Part shown: positions 35,259 to 46,605 of the stretch, piece by piece
How the letters are laid out: each line of letters begins with the position of its first letter
Position numbering within the stretch: position 1 is the first letter of the stretch
Source: Phlebiopsis flavidoalba
Taxonomy: Eukaryota; Basidiomycota; Agaricomycetes; Polyporales; Phanerochaetaceae
Direction of reading: 5' to 3'
Assembly: GCA_035772785.1 (NCBI GenBank)
Contig: JAOCPU010000024.1
Span: forward strand, 124,001-188,000
DNA: 64,000 nucleotides
Made by a program: the position numbers and the translations under genes
Notes under the pieces: model-generated
The model's database searches: none
What the model saw: only the letters and a program-made list of their open reading frames with translations
Told to the model about the DNA's origin: nothing

Positions 35259-36480
35259 ATGGATCACGGGGAATGTTCTCGTTGGCCGTGTGGGGTAAGT
35301 CCACCTGCTCTAGAGTCCGTCCAATGATCACTTACAAGACATATACTTAGTTTTGACAATTTATGAATATATCATCACCTTCGAGTTACGAAGTAGAGTT
35401 TCTTTTGGCGAAGAAAGATAACAGCTACAACCCTGCTGTTTTGCGCTCAACCGAGTGGACCATTGCTGTTTGGCATCTATGTTCACTCTCTTAGCTGAGT
35501 GGCTGCCCGTCCCCGGTGAGGAGTAACTTCTGCTCGTGCTATTAGCTCTCTCATCTACCATGCAGAGGTAATGTCAAGAACTGGAATGTTGCTCTACGTC
35601 GCTCACGGGCGCTTGTTCAACGCGTTTCTTGAACTCAGAAGCTGCCCTTTGGACTGATCGCTTAGCAATGCCCTTACTTTATTATTCGGCTTTTTCCTAT
35701 CTGCTGGTGAGTATGTGCGCGGTCTATTGTGTTTGACCAAATATAACTTTGAAGTAGTTATATTGGCGCTCAGGGCATGGGTTCTCTCGGGCAAGAATGC
35801 TTTCTTAGCATGTGCTGTTCTTGTGCTTGATTTGGTACCAGCAAGGGTGGCGTACAAATTCTACGGTATGATTTACCCTGGTAATATGTCTTCTGAAGAA
35901 CTGACTCATGGTACTCCTACAACACAGTATAGTGATGTCGCGTCGAGTATTCCACTATATGCCATACCAGTCTCCGGCCAGATTATATGCGGCCTGAGTG
36001 AGCACATAACGCCACAAACCACCTAGTGTATGTTTCAATTATTCCTTCGAGGCATGCCATTGACGTACGTTACTAGCCGTGGCGTGATTCATATTCATGA
36101 CGAAGCTTTATCTTCCTCATTACCTTTCAAGTGGCGGTGCTCACGCGTACTTCAACAATCGTGGTGGGCGAACATCATTACTCTCGCCATTACTTGGCAC
36201 ATAAGACGTGGTACATGAATGTTCGCGAAGCAAGACGGCTGGGAATTTCAAACGTTCTCTATAATGTGGTGCATTCTTCGAGACGGTTTACCTTGCTGAC
36301 CCCTGGTGGCCAAACATGCATTGACGGTACTACCTGTCTGTCACAGGTATTTACCATGTACTCGATGCGGGTAAATGAGCTAGAGTATCCTTCGAGCAAA
36401 GTTATTGAAACCCGTAACTCAAAGGGCACTACTGACCATCAGTGTCTTGGAACATGGTTCAAAATTTGGGAGCGGTGAGC
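35259..36480 (+). CDS. DUF6533-type multi-span membrane protein (disrupted)
   Basis: A short exon near 35259 ends at a GTAAGT (35296) and the next begins with VLTIYEYIITFELRSRVSFG (35351-35410). The pattern of a helix with YEY..TF followed by a charged WRR-like turn is typical of the DUF6533 domain, common in multi-span membrane proteins of Agaricomycetes and of unknown function. Then come NWNVALRR (35579) and a hydrophobic helix with VVILALRAWVLSGKNAFLAC (35757-35816) and AVLVLDLVPARVAYKF (35817). The frame stays open to 36026. A weaker coding signal runs to about 36478. Many frame breaks occur between 35400 and 35700; this copy might be decaying rather than just misread, as the family is often pseudogenized. 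Confidence 0.55.
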
Positions 36481-37235
36481 GTTCATAAACAGCACTTTTA
36501 CCAGACCATTATTATGCGCAAAGAAGCTGACGAGAGACCGTTTGTTTCAGCTACCAGAGCGCTGCTTGGTGTGCCATGCTCATATTTCTTACCTCAGTAG
36601 TGAGTGGCTACGGATTATAGCATCTAACCTTGCACCGTGATACATTACCAATACTATACTGTTATTCTCATCAGCCCTCCATTCTCAACGGAAGATTTCT
36701 CATGAACCTCCGGGAAAGCTCGACACAAGTTTTCCGGATCTGATCTTAACACGGGGGGAGTGGCTTCGATACGATTTGCGGAAGTGGGCTCAGCGGAGTG
36801 GGTGGGTAATATTGGGAGCCCATTGTCGATTGGTGAAGAAGTCGAAGTACGATGAGATTGTCCATTGAGTTCGGTACTATTTTTCGGGTAACAAGTGAGT
36901 AGTAGAGCGAGGTTGGACATAGCCGACGATGCATTGGTGCGCTTTGTGGCCCTATATACGATACATAGCTGAACTTGATTTAGAGTTAGAGAATTATGAC
37001 CTGGACATATATACTAAGTATTTCACAGCTCGAGGCACGATTCCATAGTCTGCAGCTGTTTTTTTTTTCAAATCATAGACTTCCCAAATCTTTTACAAAT
37101 TCTCAGCCAACATAGCCAGTTTATAACGCGGAGACAGGAAGTGGAAAGCCGACGTATCCTTGAAGGAAACGCTCCCAAGTCTCTTTCTCTTTGGCGCCCT
37201 GTAGAATCACCCGTGCCCTTGACACGGCGTTGGTG
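36481..37235. other. Intergenic, nothing identified
   Basis: AT-rich, with one minus frame at 36654-36920 that is Ser/Pro/Asn-rich and without a recognisable domain. It might be the tail of the minus-strand gene to its right, but I cannot connect them. Confidence 0.35.
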
Positions 37236-37241
37236 GTTGCA

Positions 37242-38065
37242 TCAAGGATGTCCAAGGAGCTCCTTTGCTCCCTTAAGATCCTTTCCCGTGACTTGAACAC
37301 GATCGTGCACGAAGTTGTTGGTTTCTCCGACTATCTCTTCTTTGTAGAAAGAGAGAATGTCGCTGAGATCGTTGTCAGTCACTATGTTGATACTCGACAT
37401 GTTCGATCGAACAGTGCTTAACTTCGCATAGTCCAATACTAAATCATGAGCTTCTCTAATGATGGTAATGAGTCGGTACAACGATCGCACGATCATGGAG
37501 CTGGGAGAGCTTACGGCATGACTTGTATATGCGTAAGACAGCTCCGGGAAGTTGAATTTATCCCAGATGTAGGACGCATATACCTCGCCGAGACTGTTCC
37601 ATTCTGGCACGTTTGTATAGAACGAACGGTAGGGACGTTTGAATGGAGCCTCATATCCTCGTACTGCTTGTCGGTAAGGAAGTCGCTTATCGAAGAGCGT
37701 GTCAGTTTACGAAGTGTATGGTTCCCGCAACAATGGCAGCTGCAGCATACGGGTGATAGAAATCGGGTACTCGGCCGTAGTCTTTCGACGAGGAGAGTAA
37801 GGACAGGGGTGGAGCTGGTCCATCCCGGACTGGAGATCGTGCACCGTACGAACTCTTCCAGCGCGGCGATATTCACATCGAGATCGTCCACGCAGAGGAC
37901 AGGCAAGAGGAATGGTAAACAAGCAAGGCAATGTGGACTTGGGTGTCGAGGCGGTTTATTGGCCCTGAAGGTAGTCACTGCGTAGTTGACACCTGTACAC
38001 GAGATGCTTCTGCAGCCGCAGCGGACGTGCGGATAGCGGGGAATAACTCGTGACCTAGGTCCCAT
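37242..38065 (-). CDS. Unrecognised minus-strand gene
   Basis: Two long minus frames abut with one shift near 37600. The upstream one includes LDVNIAALEEFVRCTI (37890-37840) and the downstream one includes EWNSLGEVYASYIWDKFNFP (37607-37548) and LYRLITIIREAHDLVLDYAK (37484). Helical, Leu-rich composition over about 270 residues suggests a folded protein. I compared it with the cyclin box because of EEFVRCT and the later LTLLVERLR, but no further cyclin motif follows. Function unknown. Confidence 0.35.
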
Positions 38066-38269
38066 GTGTGATGCACTTCGGCGCGGACCCCCGAGTGCCA
38101 GACAGGCCCCGTCTTGTTCAAACTTGCCCTAGGCGGTGTGGGGACGGAGATGAGACCGGTTCGACGGAAAAAGAAAAACCTCCCGGTCCAACATCTATAT
38201 TGTGACATGTTCCTTCTGCACAGGAACGGGTGAGTCATGGGCGACAAGAAGAAAATTACACTTACCACC

Positions 38270-40265
38270 GGTCTTGACTCGCAAAAGATTTATTGAACGA
38301 GGGGGAGGCGCGAGTTTCCTACTCGCAAAGAGCACACTTATCAGAATGGGTACCCTAGTTAAGTTATTTTGCGAAAAATCGTTTACCCTACGGGATGAGT
38401 TGATTGACGGTTATTGCTGCCCGGGCATGGGTAGAGAAGATATGGCTGGCGAAGGTCGGTGTGTCAGGTTTTTGTGGGGGGTTGGACGATATGACACAGC
38501 CGGGCCATGGTTCCTTATATACAACGGAAAACGAATTAACCAACCCCGACTTGATGTGCTATTCGAGTATTCTCAACAAGTCATCGGTCGAGTGTGAATA
38601 ATTAATGACGTACAGAGTAGCTCACGCCGGCATGACTAGAGAGTGCATCTGAGTTTACCTAGACAGAAAGGCACACAAGAAGTCTTCGGCTGACTCGAAA
38701 CGCCCGCGATTCAGCGAATCTTGCAGTTGCTAAAGAAGGTGAATCCTTAGCCTACCGAGCCTCGTATACAACTTTCGTAGGAACAGAAACTCCACAAGCC
38801 GACTCGCTGACCCATGTTGTGCCAAGGGTTTGGCGTTCCAGGAGCTGTTAATTTCCGTGAACACTCGGGCAGAAGGCCATGGGTACTATGAAGCGTGCAT
38901 ACCGTAAACTGAGCAGGGGAGGTGCTCAATTCGTAGAGGCACCTGAGACGGGAGCGTACGCGATTCGATATTTCTCATGATTTCCGACGATAGTCCTGGA
39001 TGGATTTCCATCATCAGCCAAATGGGTACCATGGGTCGGAGTTGGAGATGGAGCATGGTAGCAGCTGCTGTGAGAATACAGCTCATGCATGAAGGATGGT
39101 ATTCCTTAAGCGGTCGAAGGACGAACTTACAATGAGGACGAATTATTTCATCCTCAAGCCAGCTTTATCGCGGTGTGTGCATAAACCGCCGGTTGCCGGT
39201 GGCGCCGTGGATCCAAACTGAGATTCGAGTGAGTTATCTTCAACTTTCGATTGCAAGCACCAGAAAAGAAATGGTACCAGGCTTTTTGTGGCACTACGCA
39301 TGTGGGCTTCATGTAAAGCCCGAACTCTCATGGTATTGTATAGAGCAGCAGTGCATGCACGAAGAAAGAACGATCAAAGTTGACAGCGTCATGGTCGCTG
39401 AAGGTAGGATTCGGTCGGACCCGGCTGTGCGGCTCATGCCTTTCTCGGACGTTGCCGAGCTGAGCCAAGCCTGGCATTCAGTACTTCGCCGAGGTATATT
39501 ATTTCCACAAACTTGCTCACGTCCACATTGACTGCTTGACCTCTCATAATTATTCACGCAAAGCCACGACATTTTCCTGCGCTCTTTCGTAGAGAGCTCG
39601 TGCGAAAAGCACAGCATACGACTCGTCCGCTATTCCTCTCACCAAACACGTTCACCAGTGGGGTATATTTATCTGTCGACGTAGACTCTAGAGGCCCCGT
39701 GCTGCGGGTAAGGCCCTCCTAGCGATTGCGGTTATACACAGGTAAAAACATATCACATGGATCATCCCAAGAGAAGATGACTGCCATCCGCGGGTAGGTG
39801 TTGGTCAACGTTTTACATGGACCAGAATAGAAGCAGCGCCAAGTTGAGCGTAGAGTGCGTAGTATTCTCTGATTGTCAGTTTTAAACTAAACTAGTTTCG
39901 TTTTACAGAAGTCGTCCGGCTGTGCTATCGGCCATTGGAAAATTGTCTCGTCAATCAAACATGCAGAGCTACGGCGAAGGGCGAAAGTCTTTGTGCGGGG
40001 GCCAATTTGACCGATAGGACGAGGATGAGGTACCCCTGTCAGCAGTCCGTTACGACGCAGCAATTCCGTCGCCAACAACAAAAACGAGGACGGCTGCCAC
40101 TACACATACAACAGTTGTGTTGGGATTTAACCTCATGACGTCGATGAGTTTTGATCACTATGCATGAAGGCTCTAGATCCTGGCGACACAAGTCCCCCTG
40201 ACACACTAGCGGCGACGACGGCGCCCGAACCTATCCCGCAAGGTAGCGTACTCCCGTCCGTTGTG
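38270..40265. other. Gene-poor stretch, nothing identified
   Basis: Short frames only; plus frames at 38202-38597 and 39175-39531 lack motifs. AT-rich and irregular. This lies directly left of the inverted repeat block. Confidence 0.4.
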
Positions 40266-40499
40266 CCTCAATTCTGGTCTGAAAGAGATGTAAATGTATC
40301 CTTTTCCATAGATTCGACGCGAGTTGGTTTCACCATCGTGGCCTAAAAAGTCCTCGAGGACTACTTATCTCGAAGACCACGAAAAGGTTCCGCGTCAGCC
40401 GGACGACTTACAACGCGCCCCCTTCGAGAATACACTTAGCGTGTAGAACCCGCCCCATTCAACTGCTCAGTGATATATCTACGGAGCCCTCTCTATCTC

Positions 40500-41100
40500 C
40501 TCCTACGAAGCGCTATCATCTGTTCCACCCCGTCCTCCATCCCACCCACCAATCCCCCCACCGCCCACTCTTGAGTCTCGAACGTGCGTCTTGCTCTCGA
40601 AGGGGCTTGTAGCTACAACGCGGCGTCTTCGAACACGATGCCGCGAGGGCATGCGCTGGTGGTGGTATACACCGAGGGCACGACGCATGGTGTACTGTCG
40701 CACACACCGCAAACCAAGCCTGAGGTGTGCGGCACCAGACTTGAAAGATGCCCACCCCACGCCACGACCGTCCCCGGCATCGCAACCCGGTGACCAGATC
40801 CGGGGCTATACGTATATTACGTGTTAGGTCGTGGCGGCCTGGTCGCTCCCCTGCACGACATCACTCGACACAACGTGGGACACGGCGGAGGACGATGTGC
40901 AGGTTTTGGAGTGTGGACTCAGTGGGAGTCGGCTAGAAGGGATATGGCAGTGATGGTTAAGAAGGAGAGAAGGAAAGGCCTCAGGGAGTGAGGTTTGGGA
41001 TGGATGTGGAGGGGAAAGTGGGGAATTGTAGGGAAGTGGGAGGAGGGAAGGGTAGAAAGAGGGAAGGGGGGTGAGAGGACGATGGGCGGCCTACAGAGCT
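40500..41100 (-). CDS. Unknown gene, leftward from repeat-arm promoter (left copy)
   Basis: Transcription would begin near 41100 from the TATAAA at 41120-41115 (minus) through a C/T-rich leader. Coding-like pieces match the other arm: LTRNI near 40830, then CSYKPLREQDARS near 40620-40580. The same pieces are present in the opposite arm at 54572 and 54830, and the stretch CYKPLREQD is unchanged in both, which supports a coding role. Otherwise I recognise nothing. Frames are disturbed in both copies. Confidence 0.3.
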
Positions 41101-41385
41101 GGCGGAGGTGGGGGTTTATATCCCTTTGTGGGAGCAGTTAGCCTCTCCGAAGACACCGACGCGTCGAGGTCACGTGAGCGGAGCGCGTCAGCCAATCAGA
41201 GAGGCTGGCTGGTTAGCTACGCTCGTCTCTCAAAGCCGGGCTTGCCGCGCTTCGCCGCACGCCACTTGTTCGCCCAAAACGGGGTATGTTGATTTTCTCG
41301 ACGCGGTTTGTGTGACAAACGAATCAAACAAGCCGAGAACGTGACGTCTAGCGCTGGCCCGCGCCCTCCAAGGTATAAAGAACGC
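41100..41385. promoter_or_regulatory. Divergent promoter of the left repeat arm
   Basis: From left to right: TATAAA read on the minus strand (41120-41115), CACGTG (41171-41176), CCAAT (41192-41196) in the context CAGCCAATCAGAGAGGCTG, and TATAAAG on the plus strand (41374-41380). All four elements recur in the same order, inverted, in the right arm. Conservation of this stretch over its surroundings fits a two-way promoter. Confidence 0.6.
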
Positions 41386-41519
41386 ACCTCTGGCTCGCCT
41401 CTCGAGCTCTCCCAGTCGCCGACGGTCAAGCACCTTGTCCCAGAGTAAGCTCCCCACTCGTCGTTCACGACCTAAGTCGTACTCACTGAGTACCTTTTCA
41501 CAGCCACTCATGTGCTAGG

Positions 41520-41890
41520 CAGCCCGCGTCCGCCCCTGTTCATTGGACCTGAGGGGGAACGTGACCAGTAAGCCGAACCTTTCCTCGCTCTCGAGGTCGT
41601 TGGTTCTGGGAAAGGGCTGGCTCCGGCGGCGGCGAGTCAAAAAGTGCCAAAATCCGGTGTGTATTCTCTTCATCTTCGGAGTGCGGTATGGTCTGGTACT
41701 GTGTGCGATGAAGACCGTAACGTGGTCGAAAGGTGGGTCTCTTTCACCCCCGAGGGAGGGCAGTCGCTGTTGAGATCGACGTCGGCGGCGGACTGTCCTG
41801 GTGCGGTCCTCTTCGTGGGCCTCGGGACGAGTAACCTCGGGCCCGTAATAGCGACTCGAGGTGAAACCAACACGCACCTAATTCTTGCTT
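41520..41890 (+). CDS. Unknown gene, rightward from repeat-arm promoter (left copy)
   Basis: Plus-strand sequence downstream of the TATAAAG at 41374. Readable pieces are PLFIGPEGERDQ (41536), GVYSLHLRSAVWSGT and CDEDRNVVERWVSFTPEGGQ (41649-41765), then CPGAVLFVGLGTS (41791). The same pieces occur on the minus strand of the right arm (53737-53549). Conservation at the protein level in both copies suggests coding, but I know no family. Frame broken near 41572 and possibly truncated where the repeat ends. Confidence 0.35.
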
Positions 41891-42227
41891 CCCGTGAATC
41901 TGGGCTAACCATCCCGCCTCGACCACGGGGTTGAAGTAGTAGAAGTTTATGCAGAGGACAAGTCTGGCTTTCGTTCATCCGTAGAAGCTAAGATGGCGAT
42001 TGTTTCTTTTGTACCGAGTACAATTCATCGTTGAGGTAGTATTTACAGAATAGAGAAATATGATCTGTGTTTTGCCCTACAATTGCTCGTCGTCGATTGG
42101 CTGCGTCCCTTCCCACTTACGGCAAATCCCGCTCAGTTGATGCGCCTCCTCCCGCCTTGCCGGACGTCCGCGTCAAGCGCCGCACTCTGTCTTACTCACC
42201 CATCCTCTATACCCGCCCGCCTCGACA
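41891..42227. other. Upstream region of ISA2
   Basis: About 340 bases between the repeat and the ISA2 start. AT-rich to 42075, then C/T-rich with few G directly before the ATG, as in other leaders of this window. Confidence 0.4.
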
Positions 42228-43055
42228 ATGAACGCACGAATACCGGCCTCGTCCCTCCTACGTCGATTTCTGCCTCGTCTCCTCGTGCACTGGGCGCGCT
42301 CACCGGCCCTCCGCGTCCTGCCCTCACACGCGCAGCGGAGACCCACGCGCACACTCCCAGCGCGGCTTCACGTCAAGCCATGTCCGTTCGCGCCGCCCTC
42401 GCGTCACACCCGCCCGGGCCAGAAAACCGATCTCGTGTATCTCCCGACGCAGGAGGTGCTTGACTCGTTGGAGTCTGACGATGACGGGCCCGACGTCGAG
42501 CTCGTACCACCAGAAGAGGCGGCCTTGGACGTCACGGAGCGAGCGGCGGAGGTTCGTTTCGCCCCTCTAGATTCCTTGTATCGTTTGTAGCTCATGAGCT
42601 GCCAACGAAAGCAAACTGCGATCCATTGCACAAACGACAAGGGCACGCCGAACGCTGGTCTGCGCATAGCGGTCGAGAGCGGGGGGATGCCATGGGTACC
42701 AGTATAAGCTCGAGCTTGCGAAAGACCGGAAGCCGGATGGACTAGTGCGTATGCTAACTGATTGTATGCGCTACTTGCTCACTTGCATTATCTCTGCTAG
42801 TCACTTCTCGCATCCGACAATCAAGCCCTCGAACGTCATCGTCGATGCCGTCTCGATGTCGCTGTTGAAGGGCTCCGTGATTGATTTCGCGACGGAGCTG
42901 ATTGGTATAGCAGCTTCCGGATAGTGTGGAGAACCCACAGGTGAGTTGCAAGATAATATCTGGCGCGACATTGCACCTTGACGAAAACTCTCCACAGGCA
43001 AAGGGCAGCGGATGTCCGGCTGGACACGGCGTTAGCTGGGAACCTCAAAGAATGA
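42228..43055 (+). CDS. ISA2: Mitochondrial A-type iron-sulfur assembly protein, ISA2-like
   Basis: ISA2 acts with Isa1 and Iba57 in the mitochondrial matrix to mature 4Fe-4S proteins such as aconitase and lipoate synthase. The ATG at 42228 opens a strongly basic presequence of about 60 residues (MNARIPASSLLRRFLPRLLV). An acidic linker with DSLESDDDGPDVELVPPEEA follows, then DVTERAAE. After an intron (about 42552-42610) come QLRSIAQTNDKG, LRIAVESGG, CHGYQYKLELAKDRKPDG (42684-42743) holding the first conserved Cys, and after a second intron SHPTIKPSNVIVDAVSMSLL (42800-42875) and KGSVIDFATELIG. After a third intron (about 42942-42998) AKGSGCPAGHGVSWE is read; the family has GCGCG at this point, so the second C-terminal Cys is not visible here. 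One base too many in AACCTC (43041) would restore the usual WELKE end with TGA at 43053-43055. One extra A lies at 42687 in GGGGGGATGCC. Confidence 0.88.
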
Positions 43056-43390
43056 TAATATACATTGTACTCATATTACGGCAGGCCTCATCTCGCGGAT
43101 TAATCAGTCATGTATGTATCAATATTCACAACTCATCCTATTCACCACTACCCCAGTCTACCGCTATGGCGTGCCCATTATGACGCGAGAGAGAGACTAC
43201 ACCTAATACTGTATAGGCTCTCAATCCCACGCATCACGGTCCGACGGGCAGATTCCCACTTTAAAAATCGCGTTGTGACCAACCAACGGTTCCGCATACA
43301 CTAGATGATCCGCGTTCAGAAGACCGCGGGAAGGCATATAACTTAACGAATGACTGATGATGTTCTTCTCAGGACTTCTCGACCGCTACC
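43056..43390. other. Spacer between ISA2 and the YCII-related gene
   Basis: AT-rich sequence of about 330 bases with no frame of note. The two genes run in the same direction. Confidence 0.5.
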
Positions 43391-43873
43391 ATGTCCGAAA
43401 CAAAGCCAACCCATACGTATTTCGTGTACGCTCCAGACTACACCGACGACGATGCGTTCAATCGCAGGCTCGCTGTGAGGGCGAAGCATTTGGAGAACAT
43501 GCTAAACCTATCGCAGAACGAGGAATTCTCCGTACGTTGCTCGGTGCTGTCCTCTTGATTCGCCTTCAGTCGGATACCCTGGGAGCTGACGAAGCGACAC
43601 ATAGGCTTTGGCGTGGTGCACTTGTTTCGCCAGAAACCGAGCATTCCTGAGCAGAAGAAGCTCATCGGATCAGGAGTGGCATTTATGAGGCAGAGAGCAT
43701 TGATGAAGTTCGTAACTCATCGAGGCAGACATCTACTGGACGTCCGGGGTGGTAAGTGTAATTCTGTACCAACCAATCTGCGACTAAGGATACGGTGTTG
43801 TAGTGGGACAAAGAGAAAGCTCGTGATTTTGCCTATGCTCGCCATGCCGCTGCCACCCATCGTTAAGGACTGA
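43391..43873 (+). CDS. YCII-related domain protein
   Basis: The ATG at 43391 (TACCATGTC) gives MSETKPTHTYFVYAPDYTDD then AFNRRLAVRAKHLENM, the start of the ferredoxin-like YCII fold. An intron follows at about 43530-43570. Later pieces are SIPEQKKLIGSG (43630), EAESIDEVR (43691), a frame break, LIEADIYWTSGV (43713-43750), an intron at about 43751-43803 (GTAAGT...TGTAG) and WDKEKLVILPMLAMPLPPIV ending with TGA at 43871-43873. Such proteins of about 110-125 residues are common in fungi. Many family members bind small aromatic compounds or act as muconolactone isomerase-like enzymes, but the substrate here is unknown. About three frame shifts are needed; all secondary-structure blocks are present. 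Confidence 0.85.
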
Positions 43874-44717
43874 GACCGCGACGGGGCCAGCGACACCCTC
43901 CTTGTACATTGAAGGGTTTTGTTTACACGGATTCGCCATGACTCTATAAACTGGCCTTTTCATATCGCTTGACTTCGATGTGGTGGGCCATTGATGCGTT
44001 GTTGAGAGGTGAAGGCTCCTAACCCTAGGGGATGCGGATGACGTCAGACGCAAGTACTTATCCTGTCCCGACTGGTGTTCCTCGAGCATCCGGTGCATCC
44101 TTTACACAACCTCTACCTCCACCAGCGTTATGTTTCAGCCATATTTCTAGGACATGACAGCTCTCTGTCAATGATTACGGATCATGACGGCGAGGACACG
44201 GTACTTGCACTTGATACGTTCTGTATTGCTCGTTTCACATTGCACTTGGACTCGGACGACCTCACTCGATGCTGACACGATACTGTATGGGGGGACGGAA
44301 ACGTGTATGTTTGTGTGTTTCACACGTCTGTCACTCTAGCTCTCACTGACGCCTGACTGGATGTTTCATTCAGCTTGTCCAACACTCGTGTCTTCGAGGT
44401 AGACGCAAAAAACGCAAGATGCATATGGGCAGCATGACCGGTCGAGGGTTGATTCTGAATGGCTCTGGAAGCTATGAATTGAGTGCTCTACGACATATTC
44501 TTCGAAGCTCAAAGTGGAATCGTGAACTCTGCTCAGTGTGTGTCCCTTATTTACTCCACCGTACGTCGATCGCAGACCGCAGGTGAATCCATCGCGGCAC
44601 CCCTCACATCGAAGTCGACAGCCTCAGGGGTCATCTGAAAGCAGCGAGCTCTGGAGCCCCTTCATTGTGTGCTCCACGGCCGCGGCCCCCTGAGCTCCTC
44701 TGGCGTCGACCGCGCCG
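43874..44717. other. Intergenic, nothing identified
   Basis: A minus frame at 43784-44098 is a shadow of the YCII gene's end and its 3' flank. A pyrimidine-rich leader before 44828 is visible further right. No other feature. Confidence 0.45.
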
Positions 44718-45209
44718 TTGCGTCCGCCGCGGCCCGATGACCTCTCATCGGACGCGGCTGACGGCCCACCACACAATTTAATCTACCCTCCGCCTCGCGA
44801 ACCCTCGCCCACCTCCCTGCCTACATCATGCCTGGACGCCGCCCCAAACGCCCCGCCAATATACCTGCACATCCTCTACCAGGCCATCGGTTTCTCCGTG
44901 CTCGCCGTCGCCATCGTCCCCCGTGCTGCTCTTTCGCGCGGTGCTGCACATCTTCCCCTCGCGGCGCGGGCGGCCCGTACCCGACGTGGTCGCTGCGTCG
45001 CGGACCTCGCCGTCGCCGGCCGGGCGACTCTACCATCGCGTTGTATGACGGGGACTGTCGTACCGGTCTCGCTCCCGCGTCCGCACGGCGAGGGCGCGTG
45101 GATGGCCGACCGCAGTATGTTCACGTATGTACGTCGAACTTGTGGGCACGGCACGAAAGTCAAGACTATCGTTTCGCCGGCGCATCCGGTCACCGACGAA
45201 TTGGGATAA
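44718..45209 (+). CDS. Hypothetical protein with one likely membrane segment
   Basis: A 163-codon plus frame. About 50 residues of Pro/Ala/Asp-rich sequence precede YLHILYQAIGFSVLAVAIVP (44859-44920), which could span a membrane. The part after it is Arg/Ala-rich. A second plus frame begins with a true ATG at 44828 and runs past this one, and GC-rich DNA gives long frames in all directions by chance. No domain recognised. Confidence 0.3.
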   Translation: MRPPRPDDLSSDAADGPPHNLIYPPPREPSPTSLPTSCLDAAPNAPPIYLHILYQAIGFSVLAVAIVPRAALSRGAAHLPLAARAARTRRGRCVADLAVAGRATLPSRCMTGTVVPVSLPRPHGEGAWMADRSMFTYVRRTCGHGTKVKTIVSPAHPVTDELG

Positions 45210-45799
45210 CGGGGGCCAGTCAGCCTTTTGTCTTGCGAGGATATGTGTTTTTTTTGGTGGGTGCGGGGAACGATCGGGGGGACGAAGAGTGATTGATTTG
45301 GGAAGTATAAGTTGACATGGGGAATGGGCAAAACCCAAACACTGGTCATACGGGGGTACGGAAGCAGAGCTGAGGAAGGATAGAGGGTTGATCATATGGT
45401 ATTTTTCTGGGCCGGGTGAGGTTCGTCGTGATTACGTGCTTCATGGAGACAACGGAGTGCAACTTGGTGTAGAGCATAGCAACCAGTGGTCGTACGTTAT
45501 GGGGACAAATCCGCATAGTATCCATTGTTTCCTTATAAATTTCTGCCAACGAAACGTCGGTGAAACGTGTCCCTGGTGTGAGTTCCTTGCACATCGCTGT
45601 GACATTTAAATAATGGCTGACGTCTTTGTGACGCTGTTCCAACCGTCGAAAAGCCTTTGTCACGCCGACACTGTCTGGCGTTTCCTGCGGCGTTACTTGA
45701 TTTGCTTTGCCGATACAAACTTTTACTATCCAAGGGATTCGTTTCCTGAGAATATAACGCTCAAATTGGGGACAGCTCAGGCGGCATCTATGCCTCGCT
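45210..45799. other. Intergenic, nothing identified
   Basis: Mixed composition, short frames only, no motif or RNA gene seen. Confidence 0.45.
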
Positions 45800-46605
45800 T
45801 TGTCCCGCTATCTGGACGAACTTAACACCGACACGAACACCCCGATTTACAAGTTTGGGATGGTTGGGGGAATGCTTTCTCATATCCGTGAGTGCCAGAG
45901 CAAAGTCTTGGGGCCTACGCGCCGCTTTCCACTAACGGCGCAGACCCAGCCAAAGCTGCCGATCAGTCGGCCACACCCAGCCACACCGCTGCAGGCGCGA
46001 AAAAACCGACTATCCCTATCCTTCGTCTCCCCCTGAAACCCTCAACCAACGCGCCTACCCCTCACTCGAGCGGCCACTCATCGCCCCCAAACGCCCTGTG
46101 CCAAACCAACCCGTACTTTCAGCCCCGTGCGCGACTCCTTTTCGCCTACCTCTGCCGTCCCCCCGCACAGCGCACGCGAAAGCGCTCGACTCGGTGGTGG
46201 GTAGTGCTCGTGACAAGAAATTACGGCTCCGTGATAACCTGCAACCCCGCACATCGCCAGCGACTCGATAGACCGCAACTAGCCGCGCTGGACGGCGTCG
46301 GAGGTCGCCGTGTCTGAGTACCGCTCGACCTCGTTCGGCGGGGCCGGCTTGCCACTTGCTCGGACGCGGGCGTTCCGCAGTACCGCGCATTGCACGCGAG
46401 GGACGGTGCCCAAGCGCGTTGGTTCTCCTCACTCGAACGACCTGTGCGGCACGCGCCTCAGGCTTTTGAGGCGTGCGGCGGGTGCATTCGCGCCGCGGGG
46501 TACGCGTGCGTGCGACTAGCGCAGGAGACTGGAGGAAGTGGTGTGCCCGCCGCGGGTGCGCCCGTGTGGGGTGTGCGTGCGGGGCTGCCCCGCGTACGGC
46601 GATAA
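45800..46605 (+). CDS. Hypothetical Pro/Ala/Arg-rich gene
   Basis: Plus-strand frames succeed each other from 45892 to 46605. Readable stretches include KKPTIPI (46000), YPSLERPLIAPKRPVPNQPV (about 46050-46110), LDSVVGSARDKKLRLRDNLQ (about 46184-46244), SEYRSTSFGG (46312), LHARDGAQARWFSSLERPVR (46388) and EACGGCIRAAGYACVRLAQE (46469-46530). The Pro-rich first half and helical second half suggest a real protein of about 250 residues, but I recognise no domain. Frames shift near 46140 and 46370. Confidence 0.4.

Larger units (their letters stand above)
40270..41890 (+). repeat. Left arm of a large inverted repeat (about 1.6 kb)
   Basis: This segment is the reverse complement of 53510-55140. 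By eye the match is best at 41340-41520 (against 54065-53880), where differences are mostly single-base indels. It is looser at 40500-40900. Shared landmarks include GAGTTGGTTTCACCATCGTG at 40320, GGACTACTTATCTCGAAGAC near 40360, CTCTCGAAGGGGCTTGTAGC at 40594 and the CCAAT/CACGTG promoter. The repeat contains a divergent promoter and the 5' parts of two genes. Outer end near 40270, inner end near 41890, where the two copies share only AGGTGCGTGTTGG before diverging. Confidence 0.85.

Noticed and set aside
37242..38065. Possible cyclin-box protein on the minus strand
   Set aside because: Only a short stretch (EEFVRCT and LTLLVERLR) is cyclin-like; the following conserved Lys-Tyr-Leu and Asp positions of the box are not found in any frame.
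45346..45663. 105-codon minus frame with TKAFRRLEQRHKDVSHYLNV
   Set aside because: No family match, no start context and no adjoining exons; treated as chance.
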